From Candidatus Vecturithrix granuli (GTDB lineage Bacteria; Moduliflexota; Moduliflexia; Moduliflexales; Moduliflexaceae): a stretch of 64,000 nucleotides of DNA. The translations under genes were made by a program, and so were the position numbers. The DNA lies in the NCBI GenBank assembly GCA_000739535.1, contig DF820478.1, forward strand, positions 1 through 64,000, in the 5' to 3' direction. The notes beneath the pieces were generated by a model, which had not been told where the DNA came from, ran no database searches, and worked only from the letters and a program-made list of their open reading frames with translations. Below, piece after piece: positions 9,957 to 18,006 of this stretch. How positions within the stretch are numbered: position 1 is the first letter of the stretch; each line of letters opens with the position of its first letter.

Positions 9957-10236
9957 TTATTGGCCGGTGCTGTTTCTCTTGTTCCATGAAATCGGCCATT
10001 ATCGTCAATTTCAGACTTCTTGTACACAAGGCAAGGAGAGCCATTTCTGGGAATGTGTCAATATGGCGACCGGGGAAGAGAAAATAGAGTTTGAGGCGGA
10101 AAGTTGGGAATTAGGAAAACGTGTACTCTCAGACTTTTTATCTCATTGCCATTTTTCTCAAGGGTTACAGAAATATGCCATCACGCAATATCAGAGTTAT
10201 GCTGCCCGTTGTCTCAACAGTTATGAAGATGGATGA
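9790..10236 (+). CDS. ImmA/IrrE-like HExxH zinc metallopeptidase domain protein
   Basis: 148 residues from the ATG at 9790, without a clear ribosome-binding site. The motif FHEIGHYRQF is a zinc-binding HExxH helix, and a downstream FEAESWELGK could supply the third ligand, as in ImmA/IrrE-type peptidases. No signal peptide. The domain begins abruptly, and a stop at 9769 closes its own frame upstream, so the protein may be truncated or frameshifted at the A6 run just before the ATG. Substrate unknown. Confidence 0.6.
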   Translation: MVTKQVLDQAKAYLCWDTFPDLTIKLIPLEQPVAFYTPPSANMHTIVLFYPVPCDDYWPVLFLLFHEIGHYRQFQTSCTQGKESHFWECVNMATGEEKIEFEAESWELGKRVLSDFLSHCHFSQGLQKYAITQYQSYAARCLNSYEDG

Positions 10237-10263
10237 TACCCTTTCTTGACCGATGTAAATAAC

Positions 10264-10292
10264 TTGACAAGATTCTCTTCCCTGAAAATAGT
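10264..10292 (+). promoter_or_regulatory. Possible promoter of the cyclase gene
   Basis: TTGACA at 10264 followed after 17 bases by AATAGT, a weak -10. It lies upstream of the palindrome at 10317, which would then be in the 5' leader. Confidence 0.3.
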
Positions 10293-10316
10293 AACAGCAA
10301 TTTTCTTTTTATGTAT

Positions 10317-10365
10317 GGAGTGCGAAAGCTTTGCTTTCGCTGCGAAAGCAAAGCTTTCGCACTCC
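10317..10365. repeat. 49-base perfect palindrome (family A)
   Basis: Two perfect 24-base arms beginning GGAGTGCGAAAGC around a single central T, immediately upstream of the cyclase ribosome-binding site. The same architecture appears at 39070 (degenerate) and at 60499 inside a kinase gene. Confidence 0.85.
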
Positions 10366-10387
10366 GTTTTCAATGGAGGTTCAACTC

Positions 10388-11215
10388 ATGCACATCGAAG
10401 AATTCCTCAAATTTATGGGCGACGTGAAAATGTACGATCTCACCCAGCGTTTAAGTATTCACACGCCTCCCTGGCCAAGCTACATGCCGTTGCAAATTCA
10501 ATATTTCAAACGTATTGCCGGAGCGCACATGGGACAGGGCGCAAACGGACAGATCATCAAGACCAGCAATCATGTTGGTACTCACATGGATGGGGAAATT
10601 CACTTCTATCCCAACGGCCGAACCATTGGAGATACTCCGCTGGATTTCTGGGTCGGCCCGGGTGTAGTGGTTGATATTTCTCAGGATGTTGGCGATTACG
10701 ATTTATATACGCCTGAGATGCTGATGAAAAACGTGGAGATCAAGGAAGGGGACATTCTGATTATCAATACGGGCTACCATAGATATGCCTGGGATCAACA
10801 AGAAGCCGATGAAATTCGCTATTTTGTCAAACATCCGGGCCCGGGGCCAAAGTTTGATGAATGGGCTTTAGATATGAAAATTAAATGGATCGGCGTGGAT
10901 TGCGGCAGCGCGGATCACCCGATGAATACGATTATTGCCCAGTGGCATCCGAAACTCTTCAAACAAGCGGAACAGAAACTGATCGAAAAATATGGCGTAA
11001 AAGATTGGGAAGAGATGTTCCCCACAGAGGAATATTATCAGATTATGCACCTGAAACTGTTCCCAAAAGGATTGATTCATGCTGAAAATGTCGGCGGTGA
11101 TATTGAAAAACTCAGCAATCAGCGCGTATGGATCGGCTGTTTTCCGTTACGCGGCATCGAGTTAGAGTCTTCAATGTGCCGAATTATTGCGTTAGCGCCT
11201 CCGGATGGGAAGTGA
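10388..11215 (+). CDS. Cyclase-family metal-dependent amidohydrolase
   Basis: 275 residues from MHIEEFLKFM; GGAGG lies 8 bases upstream, and the longer frame only adds translated palindrome. The motif NHVGTHMDG is the HxGTHxD metal-binding signature of the cyclase/kynurenine formamidase family, followed by GDILIINTGYHRY and WIGVDCGSADHP. Family members hydrolyse amide bonds in formylkynurenine, isatin or related rings. Position directly before a molybdenum hydroxylase, an NCS2 permease and an AhpD-like protein suggests ring opening of an oxidised heterocycle. The substrate is inferred only from context. Confidence 0.85.
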   Translation: MHIEEFLKFMGDVKMYDLTQRLSIHTPPWPSYMPLQIQYFKRIAGAHMGQGANGQIIKTSNHVGTHMDGEIHFYPNGRTIGDTPLDFWVGPGVVVDISQDVGDYDLYTPEMLMKNVEIKEGDILIINTGYHRYAWDQQEADEIRYFVKHPGPGPKFDEWALDMKIKWIGVDCGSADHPMNTIIAQWHPKLFKQAEQKLIEKYGVKDWEEMFPTEEYYQIMHLKLFPKGLIHAENVGGDIEKLSNQRVWIGCFPLRGIELESSMCRIIALAPPDGK

Positions 11216-11534
11216 GGAGTAAGAAGTAAGGAATAAGAAGTGAGGAGTAAGAAGGAAGAAACGAATATAGTGATCCTAAATCATTGGTGTCCTGTCACTT
11301 CGACTTCGCTCAGTGACCGGGTGGTTGTCGAGCAGTGACCGGGTGGTTGTCGAGCAGTGACCGGGTGGTTGTCGAGCAGTGACCGGGTAGTTGTCGAGCA
11401 GTGACCGGATGGTTGTCGAGCGAAGTCGAGACATGAATGACTGAGGATGTCTATAGTAAGTAGTAATTGGTTTTCGGTAAAGAAGTTCTCTTCCTCCTCC
11501 TTACTTCATACTCCTTACTCCCTACTCCCTACTG
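11212..11534. repeat. Nested repeat island with 22-bp tandem repeat
   Basis: Outer arms are GAGGAGTAAGAAGTAAGG-like (11214-11260) and the complementary CCTTACTCCCTACTCCC (about 11500-11533). Inside are the CTTCGACTTCGCT / CGAGCGAAGTCGAG arms of family B (11297-11430). Between these sit five tandem copies of CAGTGACCGGGTGGTTGTCGAG at 11311-11420, with only a few substitutions. The island fills the gap between the cyclase gene and the hydroxylase subunits. Confidence 0.85.
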
Positions 11535-11540
11535 AATATT

Positions 11541-12431
11541 ATGCCAGTACCACGGGAATTTGAATATGTGAAACCTGCGACGCTGGATAACGCCTTAGCG
11601 TTATTAGCGGAGTATGGGGCTCGGGCGCGGATTCTGGCCGGGGGGACGGATCTGTGCTTGAAAATTAAGGAAGCCTCTGAAACGCCTGAAATGCTCATAG
11701 ACATTAAGGGCCTGCAAGAATTAACTGCGCTGGACTATGCCGAAAACCAACTGCGCATTGGCGCGGCTGTGCCATTTACGCGCCTGATCGAATCGCCGCT
11801 TGTGCAGGAACGTTTCCCGCTGTTGCGCGACGCCTCAGCGACCGTGGGATCGGTCGGTATTCGTAATCGCGCCACGATGGGCGGAAACATCTGTTCCGCA
11901 GTGCCTTCACTGGACAGTGGCCCGGCGCTGTTGGTGCATGAAGCGGTCGCGCACGTCAAAAGCCGGCAAGGTGAACGCAGGGTGCCGCTGTTGGATTGGT
12001 TTGTGGGACCAAAGCGTTCAGCGTTGCAGCCTGATGAAATCTTAACCGCCATTTCAGTGCCAACTCCGCCCAAAAAAGCCGGGGCGTGTTATGTGAAACT
12101 CGGCCGATACGCCGGGGAAGACCTGGCGCAGGCCGGCGTCGGAGTCTTAGCGTTGGAAGGCCATGAGTATCGAATCGCATTTTGCGCGGTCGGACCGGTT
12201 CCGACACGGGCCAGGAAGATTGAAGCCCTGCTCCAGGGAAATAAACTGAGCGAGCCTGTTCTCAAAGAGGCTAAAGCCCTGGTTCCTGAAGAAATCGCAC
12301 CAATTTCCGACATTCGTTCCTCCAAGGAATACCGGACAATGATGATCAAGGTGATGTTAGAACGCGGATTACAGGCGGCTGTGTCGGCGCTGCGCGGCGG
12401 GCGCAGCGAACACGGCGCAATCTGGGTGTAA
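11541..12431 (+). CDS. Molybdenum hydroxylase, FAD-binding medium subunit
   Basis: 296 residues, the usual size of CoxM/XdhB-type subunits. FAD-binding motifs are ILAGGTDL (about 31-38) and NRATMGGNICSA (about 109-120). It passes electrons from the iron-sulfur subunit to an acceptor. The last residues, GGRSEHGAIWV, run to the edge of the following repeat. It forms a three-subunit enzyme with the next two genes. The start has no strong ribosome-binding site because repeat sequence lies directly upstream. Confidence 0.93.
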   Translation: MPVPREFEYVKPATLDNALALLAEYGARARILAGGTDLCLKIKEASETPEMLIDIKGLQELTALDYAENQLRIGAAVPFTRLIESPLVQERFPLLRDASATVGSVGIRNRATMGGNICSAVPSLDSGPALLVHEAVAHVKSRQGERRVPLLDWFVGPKRSALQPDEILTAISVPTPPKKAGACYVKLGRYAGEDLAQAGVGVLALEGHEYRIAFCAVGPVPTRARKIEALLQGNKLSEPVLKEAKALVPEEIAPISDIRSSKEYRTMMIKVMLERGLQAAVSALRGGRSEHGAIWV

Positions 12432-12516
12432 AATGTATGTCGAAACTCCAGTTTCGACACACCTGTCTATTCAGGCAGAGGCGGGTGCGCGAAATTGGAG
12501 TTTCGCGCTACATTTT
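12430..12516. repeat. Double hairpin (family C) inside the hydroxylase operon
   Basis: Outer arms AAAATGTA/TACATTTT enclose two hairpins, GTCGAAACTCCAGTTTCGAC at 12439-12458 and GCGCGAAATTGGAGTTTCGC at 12487-12506. It starts at the stop codon of the FAD subunit and ends 12 bases before the next start. Relatives are at 33404 and 42717. Confidence 0.8.
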
Positions 12517-12528
12517 AGGAGCACACGT

Positions 12529-12987
12529 ATGAAAAAGACGATACATTTTACCCTTAATGGTGAAGATAGAAGCGTGGATGTAGCCTCTACGGATACGCTC
12601 CTTGAGGTCTTACGCGACAAACTGGGCGTAAAAAGTCCGAAATGCGGATGCGATCGGGGCGATTGCGGCACTTGTACTATCCTGTTGAACGGGGCCAGCG
12701 TCAGGAGTTGTCTCATTTTTGCAATTGAAGTCGAAGGGCAGGAAGTGATCACCCTTGAAGGGCTGTCCCAGCATGGCCCTACTCCCCTTCAGCAGGCCTT
12801 TATTGACCGGAGTTCGTTCCAGTGTGGATTTTGCGCGCCCGGTATTATTCTGACGACGACCGAATTGTTAGCGAAAAATCCGCATCCGACCGCACAAGAA
12901 ATTCAAGAAGCCATTGCAGGCAACCTCTGCCGATGTACCGGCTATGAGCCGATTATCGAGGCTATTCTTGAGGCGTCAACACGCTAA
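12529..12987 (+). CDS. Molybdenum hydroxylase, [2Fe-2S] small subunit
   Basis: 152 residues from MKKTIHFTLNGEDRS, with AGGAG before the ATG; a longer frame from 12433 only translates the repeat. The N-terminal plant-ferredoxin-type cluster is in KCGCDRGDCGTCTILLNG. The C-terminal helical cluster domain has CGFCAPGI and CRCTGY. This is the standard two-cluster layout of XdhC/CoxS subunits. It relays electrons from the molybdenum centre to FAD. Confidence 0.95.
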   Translation: MKKTIHFTLNGEDRSVDVASTDTLLEVLRDKLGVKSPKCGCDRGDCGTCTILLNGASVRSCLIFAIEVEGQEVITLEGLSQHGPTPLQQAFIDRSSFQCGFCAPGIILTTTELLAKNPHPTAQEIQEAIAGNLCRCTGYEPIIEAILEASTR

Positions 12988-12999
12988 GGAGGGAGGCTT

Positions 13000-15351
13000 A
13001 TGCAGGAATTGAAATATGTTGGACAACCTGTGACACGTATTGATGAACGCGAGAAAGTCCTGGGCGCGGCGCAATATGTTGACGACCTGGAATTCGGGCC
13101 GAATCTGCTGCATGCCCAGGTAGTCGAAAGCCCCTACGCTCATGCGAAAATCATCAGCATTGATACCTCGGAGGCGGAAAAAATTCCGGGCGTGGTGAAG
13201 GTCGTAACCGGCAAAGATTTCCCGTATCACTTTGGTCTGTATATGCAGGATCGCTATATCTTTGCCCAGGATAAAGTCCGCTTTGTGGGCGAGCAGGTAG
13301 CGGCGGTCATCGCCCGGGATGTGAAAACCGCCCAAAAAGCGGCGGATTTGGTGAGAGTCCAATATGAACCGCTGCCAGCCATTTTCGATCCGGTCGAGGC
13401 GTTCAAAGAGGGAGCGACTTTAGTGCACCCGGATCTGGGTAATTATTCACACGTCCCCTGGTTTTTTCCGAAGGGCGGCACAAATGTGGCGCACTGGCGG
13501 AAAGTACGCAAAGGGAATCTGGAGCAAGGATTTGCCGAAGCGGATTTGGTGTTTGAAGATACCTACCGCGTGCCGCGCTATGCACATTGCTGTATTGAAG
13601 TGCATGCGGCGGTGGGTTTGTGCGATCAGGCCGGACGTATTACGGTCTGGACAGCCTCGCAATCGCCGCATACCCAACGCCATATTTTTGCGGAGGTGTT
13701 GGCCCCGCTCGGGGTCAACCATAAGGATGTGCGCGTGGTGACGCCGTATGTCGGCGGTGGTTTTGGCGGCAAAGCCGGCGTGACCATGGAAATTCTGGCC
13801 GCGGCTCTGCCGACCGTGGTGAAAGGCCATCCGGTCAAAATCCATTGGACCCGGGCGCAGGAATTCTATAATACGTATCAGCGCTTAGGGGTGGTGGCAA
13901 CCCTGAAAATGGGGGTCAAAAAGGACGGGAGCATCACGGCCTTTGATTATACGCTTTACTGGGACGCCGGGGCGTATGTCGAATATGGAGCAAACGTCGT
14001 CAACGCCTCGGGCTTGTCGGCCACCGGGCCGTACCGGATTCCGAATGTGAAGATTGACGCCCTCTGCATGTACACAAACCTGCCGCCAGGCGGGCCCTAT
14101 CGCGGCTTTGGCTACTCTGAACTGTTGTTTGGCATTGAATCGCATACCACGCGCATGGCGAAACTTCTGAACATGGATCCGGTCGAATTTAAGCGCAAAA
14201 ATGCGATTCAGGAAGGCGATAGCCTGCCCTATGGCTGCGCGATGAATCCCAACGGCTTACATGAGTGTATTGATAAAGTCGCTGAAGCAATTGCATGGGG
14301 CCAAAAAGAGGAATCAACCGATCCGCACAAAGCCATTGGCAAAGGATTTTCGATCTTCTGGAAAGCGCCGGCCATGCCAGCCAATGCTTCATCAGCGGCA
14401 TTTTTGAAGTTTAATGAAGACGCCAGTGTCAACATCCTGGTGTCGGCTATGGAAATCGGTCAGGGCTTTTTAACCGCAATGGCGCAGATTGCGGCGGAAA
14501 TCCTGACGATCCCCCCGGAAAATATCCGGGTTGAGATGCCGGATACCGATCGGAATCCTTATGAATGGCAGACCGTGGCGTCGCATATTACCTGGTCAAC
14601 CGGAAACGCCGTGAAAAACGCGGCGATTGATGCGCGGGAACAGATTTTTGCGGCGATCAAAGAAGCCTATTTCCTGGAAACCGATTCGCTGTATCTGGAC
14701 AATGGAGAGGTGAAGTGTAAGACACAAGCGGATTTTGCGGTACCGCTGAAAGAGATCGTGATTAACGGGATTATGAAGGAAGATGGGACGTACCGCGGCG
14801 GCCCGATTATCGGGCGCGGTACCTTTATGCCGAAATTCACATCGGCACTAGGAGATCCGGAAACCAGTCAGGGTGGACATCCGAACGTGCATTATACGGT
14901 TGGCGCGGCGGCCTTGACGCTTGAAGTGGATAAGCAAACCGGCCGCATGAAAGTGTTGAAAGCGGTCGAAGCGATTGACGCCGGCAAAGCGATTAACCCC
15001 ATGTCGGTCAAAGATCAGATGATCGGCGGCTTGCTCCAGGGTTTGGCAACCGTGATGTATGAAGATATGCGCTACGACGAGCACGGGAAACTGCTGAACC
15101 CGAATTTTACCGATTATAAGATTCCGACCGCGCTGGATATCCCTGATGAAGTTATTCCGATCATTGTCGAAACCCCGCAGCCTGATGGCCCGTTTGGGGC
15201 CAGAGGGATTGGCGAACATCCCATGATTCCGGCCGCTCAGATCGTTGCAAACGCGCTTGAAGATGCCGTCGGAATTCGAGTGAAATCTATGCCAATTACG
15301 GCAGAAAAAGTTGGTCTTGCGTTGCAAAATGGAAAGACTGAAGTTGAGTAA
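13000..15351 (+). CDS. Molybdenum hydroxylase, molybdopterin-binding large subunit
   Basis: 783 residues. Xanthine dehydrogenase/aldehyde oxidase fold: N-terminal hammerhead domain (RIDEREKVLGAAQYVDD), GGGFGGKAG near residue 250, PYRGFGYSELLFGIE in the substrate pocket, and C-terminal GARGIGEHP, where Glu is the expected catalytic base. The pocket loop carries RGFG as in xanthine dehydrogenases and lacks the CODH AYRCSFR loop, so it should hydroxylate a heterocycle or aldehyde rather than CO. GGAGG precedes the ATG and spacing to the small subunit is 12 bases. The substrate is probably a purine, pyrimidine or related ring, given the NCS2 permease. Confidence 0.93.
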   Translation: MQELKYVGQPVTRIDEREKVLGAAQYVDDLEFGPNLLHAQVVESPYAHAKIISIDTSEAEKIPGVVKVVTGKDFPYHFGLYMQDRYIFAQDKVRFVGEQVAAVIARDVKTAQKAADLVRVQYEPLPAIFDPVEAFKEGATLVHPDLGNYSHVPWFFPKGGTNVAHWRKVRKGNLEQGFAEADLVFEDTYRVPRYAHCCIEVHAAVGLCDQAGRITVWTASQSPHTQRHIFAEVLAPLGVNHKDVRVVTPYVGGGFGGKAGVTMEILAAALPTVVKGHPVKIHWTRAQEFYNTYQRLGVVATLKMGVKKDGSITAFDYTLYWDAGAYVEYGANVVNASGLSATGPYRIPNVKIDALCMYTNLPPGGPYRGFGYSELLFGIESHTTRMAKLLNMDPVEFKRKNAIQEGDSLPYGCAMNPNGLHECIDKVAEAIAWGQKEESTDPHKAIGKGFSIFWKAPAMPANASSAAFLKFNEDASVNILVSAMEIGQGFLTAMAQIAAEILTIPPENIRVEMPDTDRNPYEWQTVASHITWSTGNAVKNAAIDAREQIFAAIKEAYFLETDSLYLDNGEVKCKTQADFAVPLKEIVINGIMKEDGTYRGGPIIGRGTFMPKFTSALGDPETSQGGHPNVHYTVGAAALTLEVDKQTGRMKVLKAVEAIDAGKAINPMSVKDQMIGGLLQGLATVMYEDMRYDEHGKLLNPNFTDYKIPTALDIPDEVIPIIVETPQPDGPFGARGIGEHPMIPAAQIVANALEDAVGIRVKSMPITAEKVGLALQNGKTEVE

Positions 15352-15415
15352 GTCACTACACGGATTTCTCATAAGCAAGGATTTCCTGGAGTGGTGGGAA
15401 AACAGGCAGATGATA

Positions 15416-15516
15416 AGTAATTATGAATAAATTTTTGTCAGTTTTGACTGCCCGAGAAACCGGGTTTTTCGAAAAAACCCGGTTTCTGATGGGCAACGAA
15501 ATTATTTATAATTACT
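15416..15516. repeat. AGTAATTAT-arm element with nested ACCGGG hairpin
   Basis: Outer arms AGTAATTATGAATAAATTT (15416-15434) and AAATTATTTATAATTACT (15499-15516) are near complements. Sitting between them is a complete GAAACCGGG hairpin (15456-15486), so one palindrome lies in the loop of another. Confidence 0.75.
15456..15486. terminator. GAAACCGGG-family hairpin after the hydroxylase operon
   Basis: GAAACCGGGTTTTTC and its complement form a 14-15 base stem about 100 bases after the large-subunit stop. It may separate the hydroxylase operon from the permease. Confidence 0.6.
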
Positions 15517-15575
15517 GACGATGAACGTTCAGGTATTTGTAGTAATCACGTAAACGTAAATATAAGAGAGATGTT

Positions 15576-15623
15576 TTCGCTGGGAGCGAGAGCACCTCTG
15601 AAAATCTATCGCCTCAAGAGGTG
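15576..15623 (+). promoter_or_regulatory. Leader with Shine-Dalgarno-sequestering hairpin
   Basis: Two adjacent hairpins precede the permease. The first is TTCGCT-GGG-AGCGAG at 15576-15590. In the second, CACCTCT (15593-15599) pairs exactly with AGAGGTG (15617-15623), which is the presumed ribosome-binding site 5 bases before the ATG. Such pairing would block translation until resolved. Whether a ligand, a protein or nothing controls it is unknown. I do not recognise a named riboswitch. Confidence 0.45.
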
Positions 15624-15628
15624 AGTGT

Positions 15629-16891
15629 ATGGCAATGCAGCAGCAATCAAAAAATAATTTATCGCCGCAAAATATTGTGATGGGGTTTCAACACATGTTC
15701 GTCATGTTCGGGGCCACCGTGCTCGTGCCGATTATTACCGGATTGGATATTAGCGTCGCATTGTTTGCATCCGGCGTCGGCACCCTGCTCTTCCATGTTG
15801 TGACCAAATTTAAAGTGCCAGTCTACCTTGGATCGAGTTTTGCCTTTATTCCGGTTATCATGGCAGTATCAACCGCCGAAGGCGGGTCCTTGCAAAAAGC
15901 TTGCGGAGGGATATTGGTGGCAGGTTTTCTGTATGTGGTTGTCGCGATTATTTTCCAATTTATCGAATTTGAGACGATTCATTCCATTCTTCCGCCGCAT
16001 GTGACCGGTCCGATGATTATTTTGATCGGCTTAATTCTGGCGCCGGTCGCGATTCAGAGTGCGAACGGCACGAATTCACCGGCAATCGCAGAGGTCATTG
16101 GCAAAGCCGGCTGTTGGGGAATTGCGCTCATTACCTTTGCGGCCGGAGTGTTTGTCAAAATCTTTCTGGAACGCTGGGGATTTAAGTTTCTTTCGACCCT
16201 TCCCGTGTTATGCGCCTTGATTATCGGGTATATCGCCTCGATTTTGGTGGGTATTGTGAGTTTTGGGTCAATCTCCAATGCTGGTTGGCTTGGGTTACCG
16301 GCTTTTTCTCTGCCGATCTTCGACATACGTGCAATTTCAATCGCGGTACCGGTGGCGATTGTGACCATGGTTGAGCACTTTGGCGATGTGCTGGCGATTG
16401 GCAACGTCGTTGAAAAAGATTTTATCCGCGATCCCGGCATCCATCGCACCCTGATTGGCGATGGGTTAGCAACCTCGCTTTCAGCGTTTATGGGCGGCCC
16501 GGCGAATACAACCTATTCTGAAAATACCGGGGCCGTCGCGTTAACCGGCAATTTTAACCCAATCGTCATGGAAATTGCCGCGATCTTTGCGATTATCTTA
16601 TCCGTTGTGCCGAAATTTGGGGCCGTGATTTCGACCATTCCAGCACCGGTTATCGGAGGGATCTCGATCTTACTTTTTGGGATGATCTCCTCAATTGGGA
16701 TTAAAACAATGGTGGATAATCAGGTCAATCTGCACGATCCTAAAATCTTGATTATTACCGCAGCCATGTTAGTGCTCGGTCTCGGTGGCGCTGAATTTGT
16801 GTTAGGCCCGATTACCCTGAGTGGGTTAGGGTTATCGGCAATCGTGGGGATTCTTTTGAACGCGATCCTTTCGGCCGGAGCGCGAAGATAA
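15629..16891 (+). CDS. NCS2-family uracil/xanthine permease
   Basis: 420 residues with about 14 hydrophobic segments, inner membrane. The family signature is GGPANTTYSENTGAVALTGN near residue 290; the TTYxEN-x-G pattern with Glu resembles UraA (uracil) more than the xanthine/urate carriers. Early motif GFQHMFVMFGATVLVP is typical of NCS2. Proton-coupled nucleobase uptake is the known activity. It probably imports the substrate of the adjacent molybdenum hydroxylase. The leader may regulate its translation. Confidence 0.9.
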   Translation: MAMQQQSKNNLSPQNIVMGFQHMFVMFGATVLVPIITGLDISVALFASGVGTLLFHVVTKFKVPVYLGSSFAFIPVIMAVSTAEGGSLQKACGGILVAGFLYVVVAIIFQFIEFETIHSILPPHVTGPMIILIGLILAPVAIQSANGTNSPAIAEVIGKAGCWGIALITFAAGVFVKIFLERWGFKFLSTLPVLCALIIGYIASILVGIVSFGSISNAGWLGLPAFSLPIFDIRAISIAVPVAIVTMVEHFGDVLAIGNVVEKDFIRDPGIHRTLIGDGLATSLSAFMGGPANTTYSENTGAVALTGNFNPIVMEIAAIFAIILSVVPKFGAVISTIPAPVIGGISILLFGMISSIGIKTMVDNQVNLHDPKILIITAAMLVLGLGGAEFVLGPITLSGLGLSAIVGILLNAILSAGARR

Positions 16892-16897
16892 CGAACA

Positions 16898-16928
16898 GAA
16901 GCCGGGTTTTTGTCAAAAACCCGGTTTC
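16898..16928. terminator. ACCGGG-family hairpin after the permease
   Basis: GAAGCCGGGTTTTT pairs with AAAAACCCGGTTTC across a 3-base loop, starting 6 bases beyond the permease stop. Probable terminator and member of the dispersed hairpin family. Confidence 0.7.
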
Positions 16929-16972
16929 TTGCAACCCGAGAAAGCGTTTACGGCAAAAGGAGAGTGAAAGAT

Positions 16973-17386
16973 ATGAAAACGAGCATACTTTTTCTCTGGG
17001 TGTTCAGCCTGTTTTTCATACTCTCAGCATGTCATCATCATGCGCTTCTGTCTGATAGAGGAGGGGTTGATCTTGAACTCGCACCTATTGACCGGATTGA
17101 ACTCTTGATACTTGAATCCTTTCCGGTGCAGGTGCATGTGCGCATCACGGGCTATCTGCCCGATAGCTGCACGACATTCGACCATATCAGTCAAACCCGG
17201 GTCGAGAATCTCTTTCAAGTGGATGTCATCACGAAACGCCCGGTAGATGAAGTTTGTGCAAAACTGATTACCTGGTTTGAAGAAACTGTTGCGCTTGAAG
17301 TCTATGGTCTGCCAGCCGGAACATATATTGTGGATGTGAATGGAGTACGTGAGACGTTTACCCTGGATGTTGAGAATCGGCTATAA
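16973..17386 (+). CDS. Small lipoprotein of unknown function
   Basis: 137 residues from MKTSILFLWVFS, with AAAGGAGAG upstream. Signal peptide ends in the lipobox FILSAC, followed by a His-rich CHHH. The mature part is predicted to be beta-rich (VQVHVRITGYLPDSC, EVYGLPAGTYIVDVNG) with two further cysteines. I recognise this type only as a conserved secreted domain without a known role. A longer frame from 16910 is translated hairpin and is rejected. Confidence 0.75.
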   Translation: MKTSILFLWVFSLFFILSACHHHALLSDRGGVDLELAPIDRIELLILESFPVQVHVRITGYLPDSCTTFDHISQTRVENLFQVDVITKRPVDEVCAKLITWFEETVALEVYGLPAGTYIVDVNGVRETFTLDVENRL

Positions 17387-17452
17387 ACTGAAGGAGTCAT
17401 CGAATAAAACGAATAACACGAATGTGACACTCGCACGGAATGAAAACCAGGC

Positions 17453-17503
17453 TCGTAGTCGCCGCTTCAGCGGCGTAATGAAACGCTAGAGCGTTCACTA
17501 CGA
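17453..17503. repeat. Three-way-junction repeat
   Basis: Outer stem TCGTAGT/ACTACGA encloses two hairpins, CGCCGCTTCAGCGGCG and AAACGCTAGAGCGTTC, forming a cloverleaf-like shape. A degenerate relative lies around 47890-47940. It does not have tRNA features. Confidence 0.65.
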
Positions 17504-17527
17504 ACCGAAATTTATATGAGAGAAGAT

Positions 17528-17881
17528 ATGGATGCCATTACTGCCTTTCGTGAAGAACGCGAACGACTGAATGAAATTGTGCTGAAATACGGGCAAAAAG
17601 ATATTAAACGTTTTTTCAATCTGGATTCCAGTGTGTACAAAGATGGCGCACTGCCAGCCAAAACCAAAGAATTGCTCGGTCTGGTGGGGTCACTGGTGCT
17701 GCGCTGCGACGATTGCATTCTGTACCATACGATCCGCTGCTGCGAAGAAGGCGTGACAGATGAAGAGTTTGAAGAAACCATGACCATCGGCCTGATTGTC
17801 GGCGGTTCGATTACGATCCCGCACTTACGCCGCGCCTTCAAGCACTGGGAAGAACTCAAGGTCAAACAACAAGAAGAATGA
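17528..17881 (+). CDS. Carboxymuconolactone decarboxylase / AhpD-like protein
   Basis: 117 residues from MDAITAF; an ATG four codons upstream is possible. The core LVLRCDDCILYHTIRCC carries the CxxC plus nearby His of AhpD-like CMD proteins, which act as disulfide reductants or decarboxylases. All-helical, cytoplasmic. It closes the catabolic cluster, so it may handle a ring-cleavage product or peroxide made by the oxidase. The exact reaction is not evident. Confidence 0.8.
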   Translation: MDAITAFREERERLNEIVLKYGQKDIKRFFNLDSSVYKDGALPAKTKELLGLVGSLVLRCDDCILYHTIRCCEEGVTDEEFEETMTIGLIVGGSITIPHLRRAFKHWEELKVKQQEE

Positions 17882-18006
17882 GTGAAGATGGAATCCGCCT
17901 CAGAAGGCGGTTCAAACCCATCTGGAAGACGACAACGGATGAAAGGCAGCAACGGATCCCTCTTTGAATCCGTTCTATATTTCATAAATCTTTCAGGAGG
18001 AGTAAA

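Noticed and set aside
11311-11420. Short tandem repeats considered as a CRISPR array
   Set aside because: Units are directly adjacent with no spacers, and no cas genes are near.
14848-15378. Antisense open frame of 176 codons opposite the molybdopterin subunit
   Set aside because: The plus strand is a full conserved protein; the antisense frame has no ribosome-binding site or recognisable domain and is a shadow of GC-rich codons.
15576-15623. Known purine riboswitch upstream of the permease
   Set aside because: I could not place the conserved loops of the purine aptamer, so only a generic hairpin leader is reported.
17453-17503. Cloverleaf considered as a tRNA
   Set aside because: Only 51 bases, no T loop, no anticodon arm geometry.
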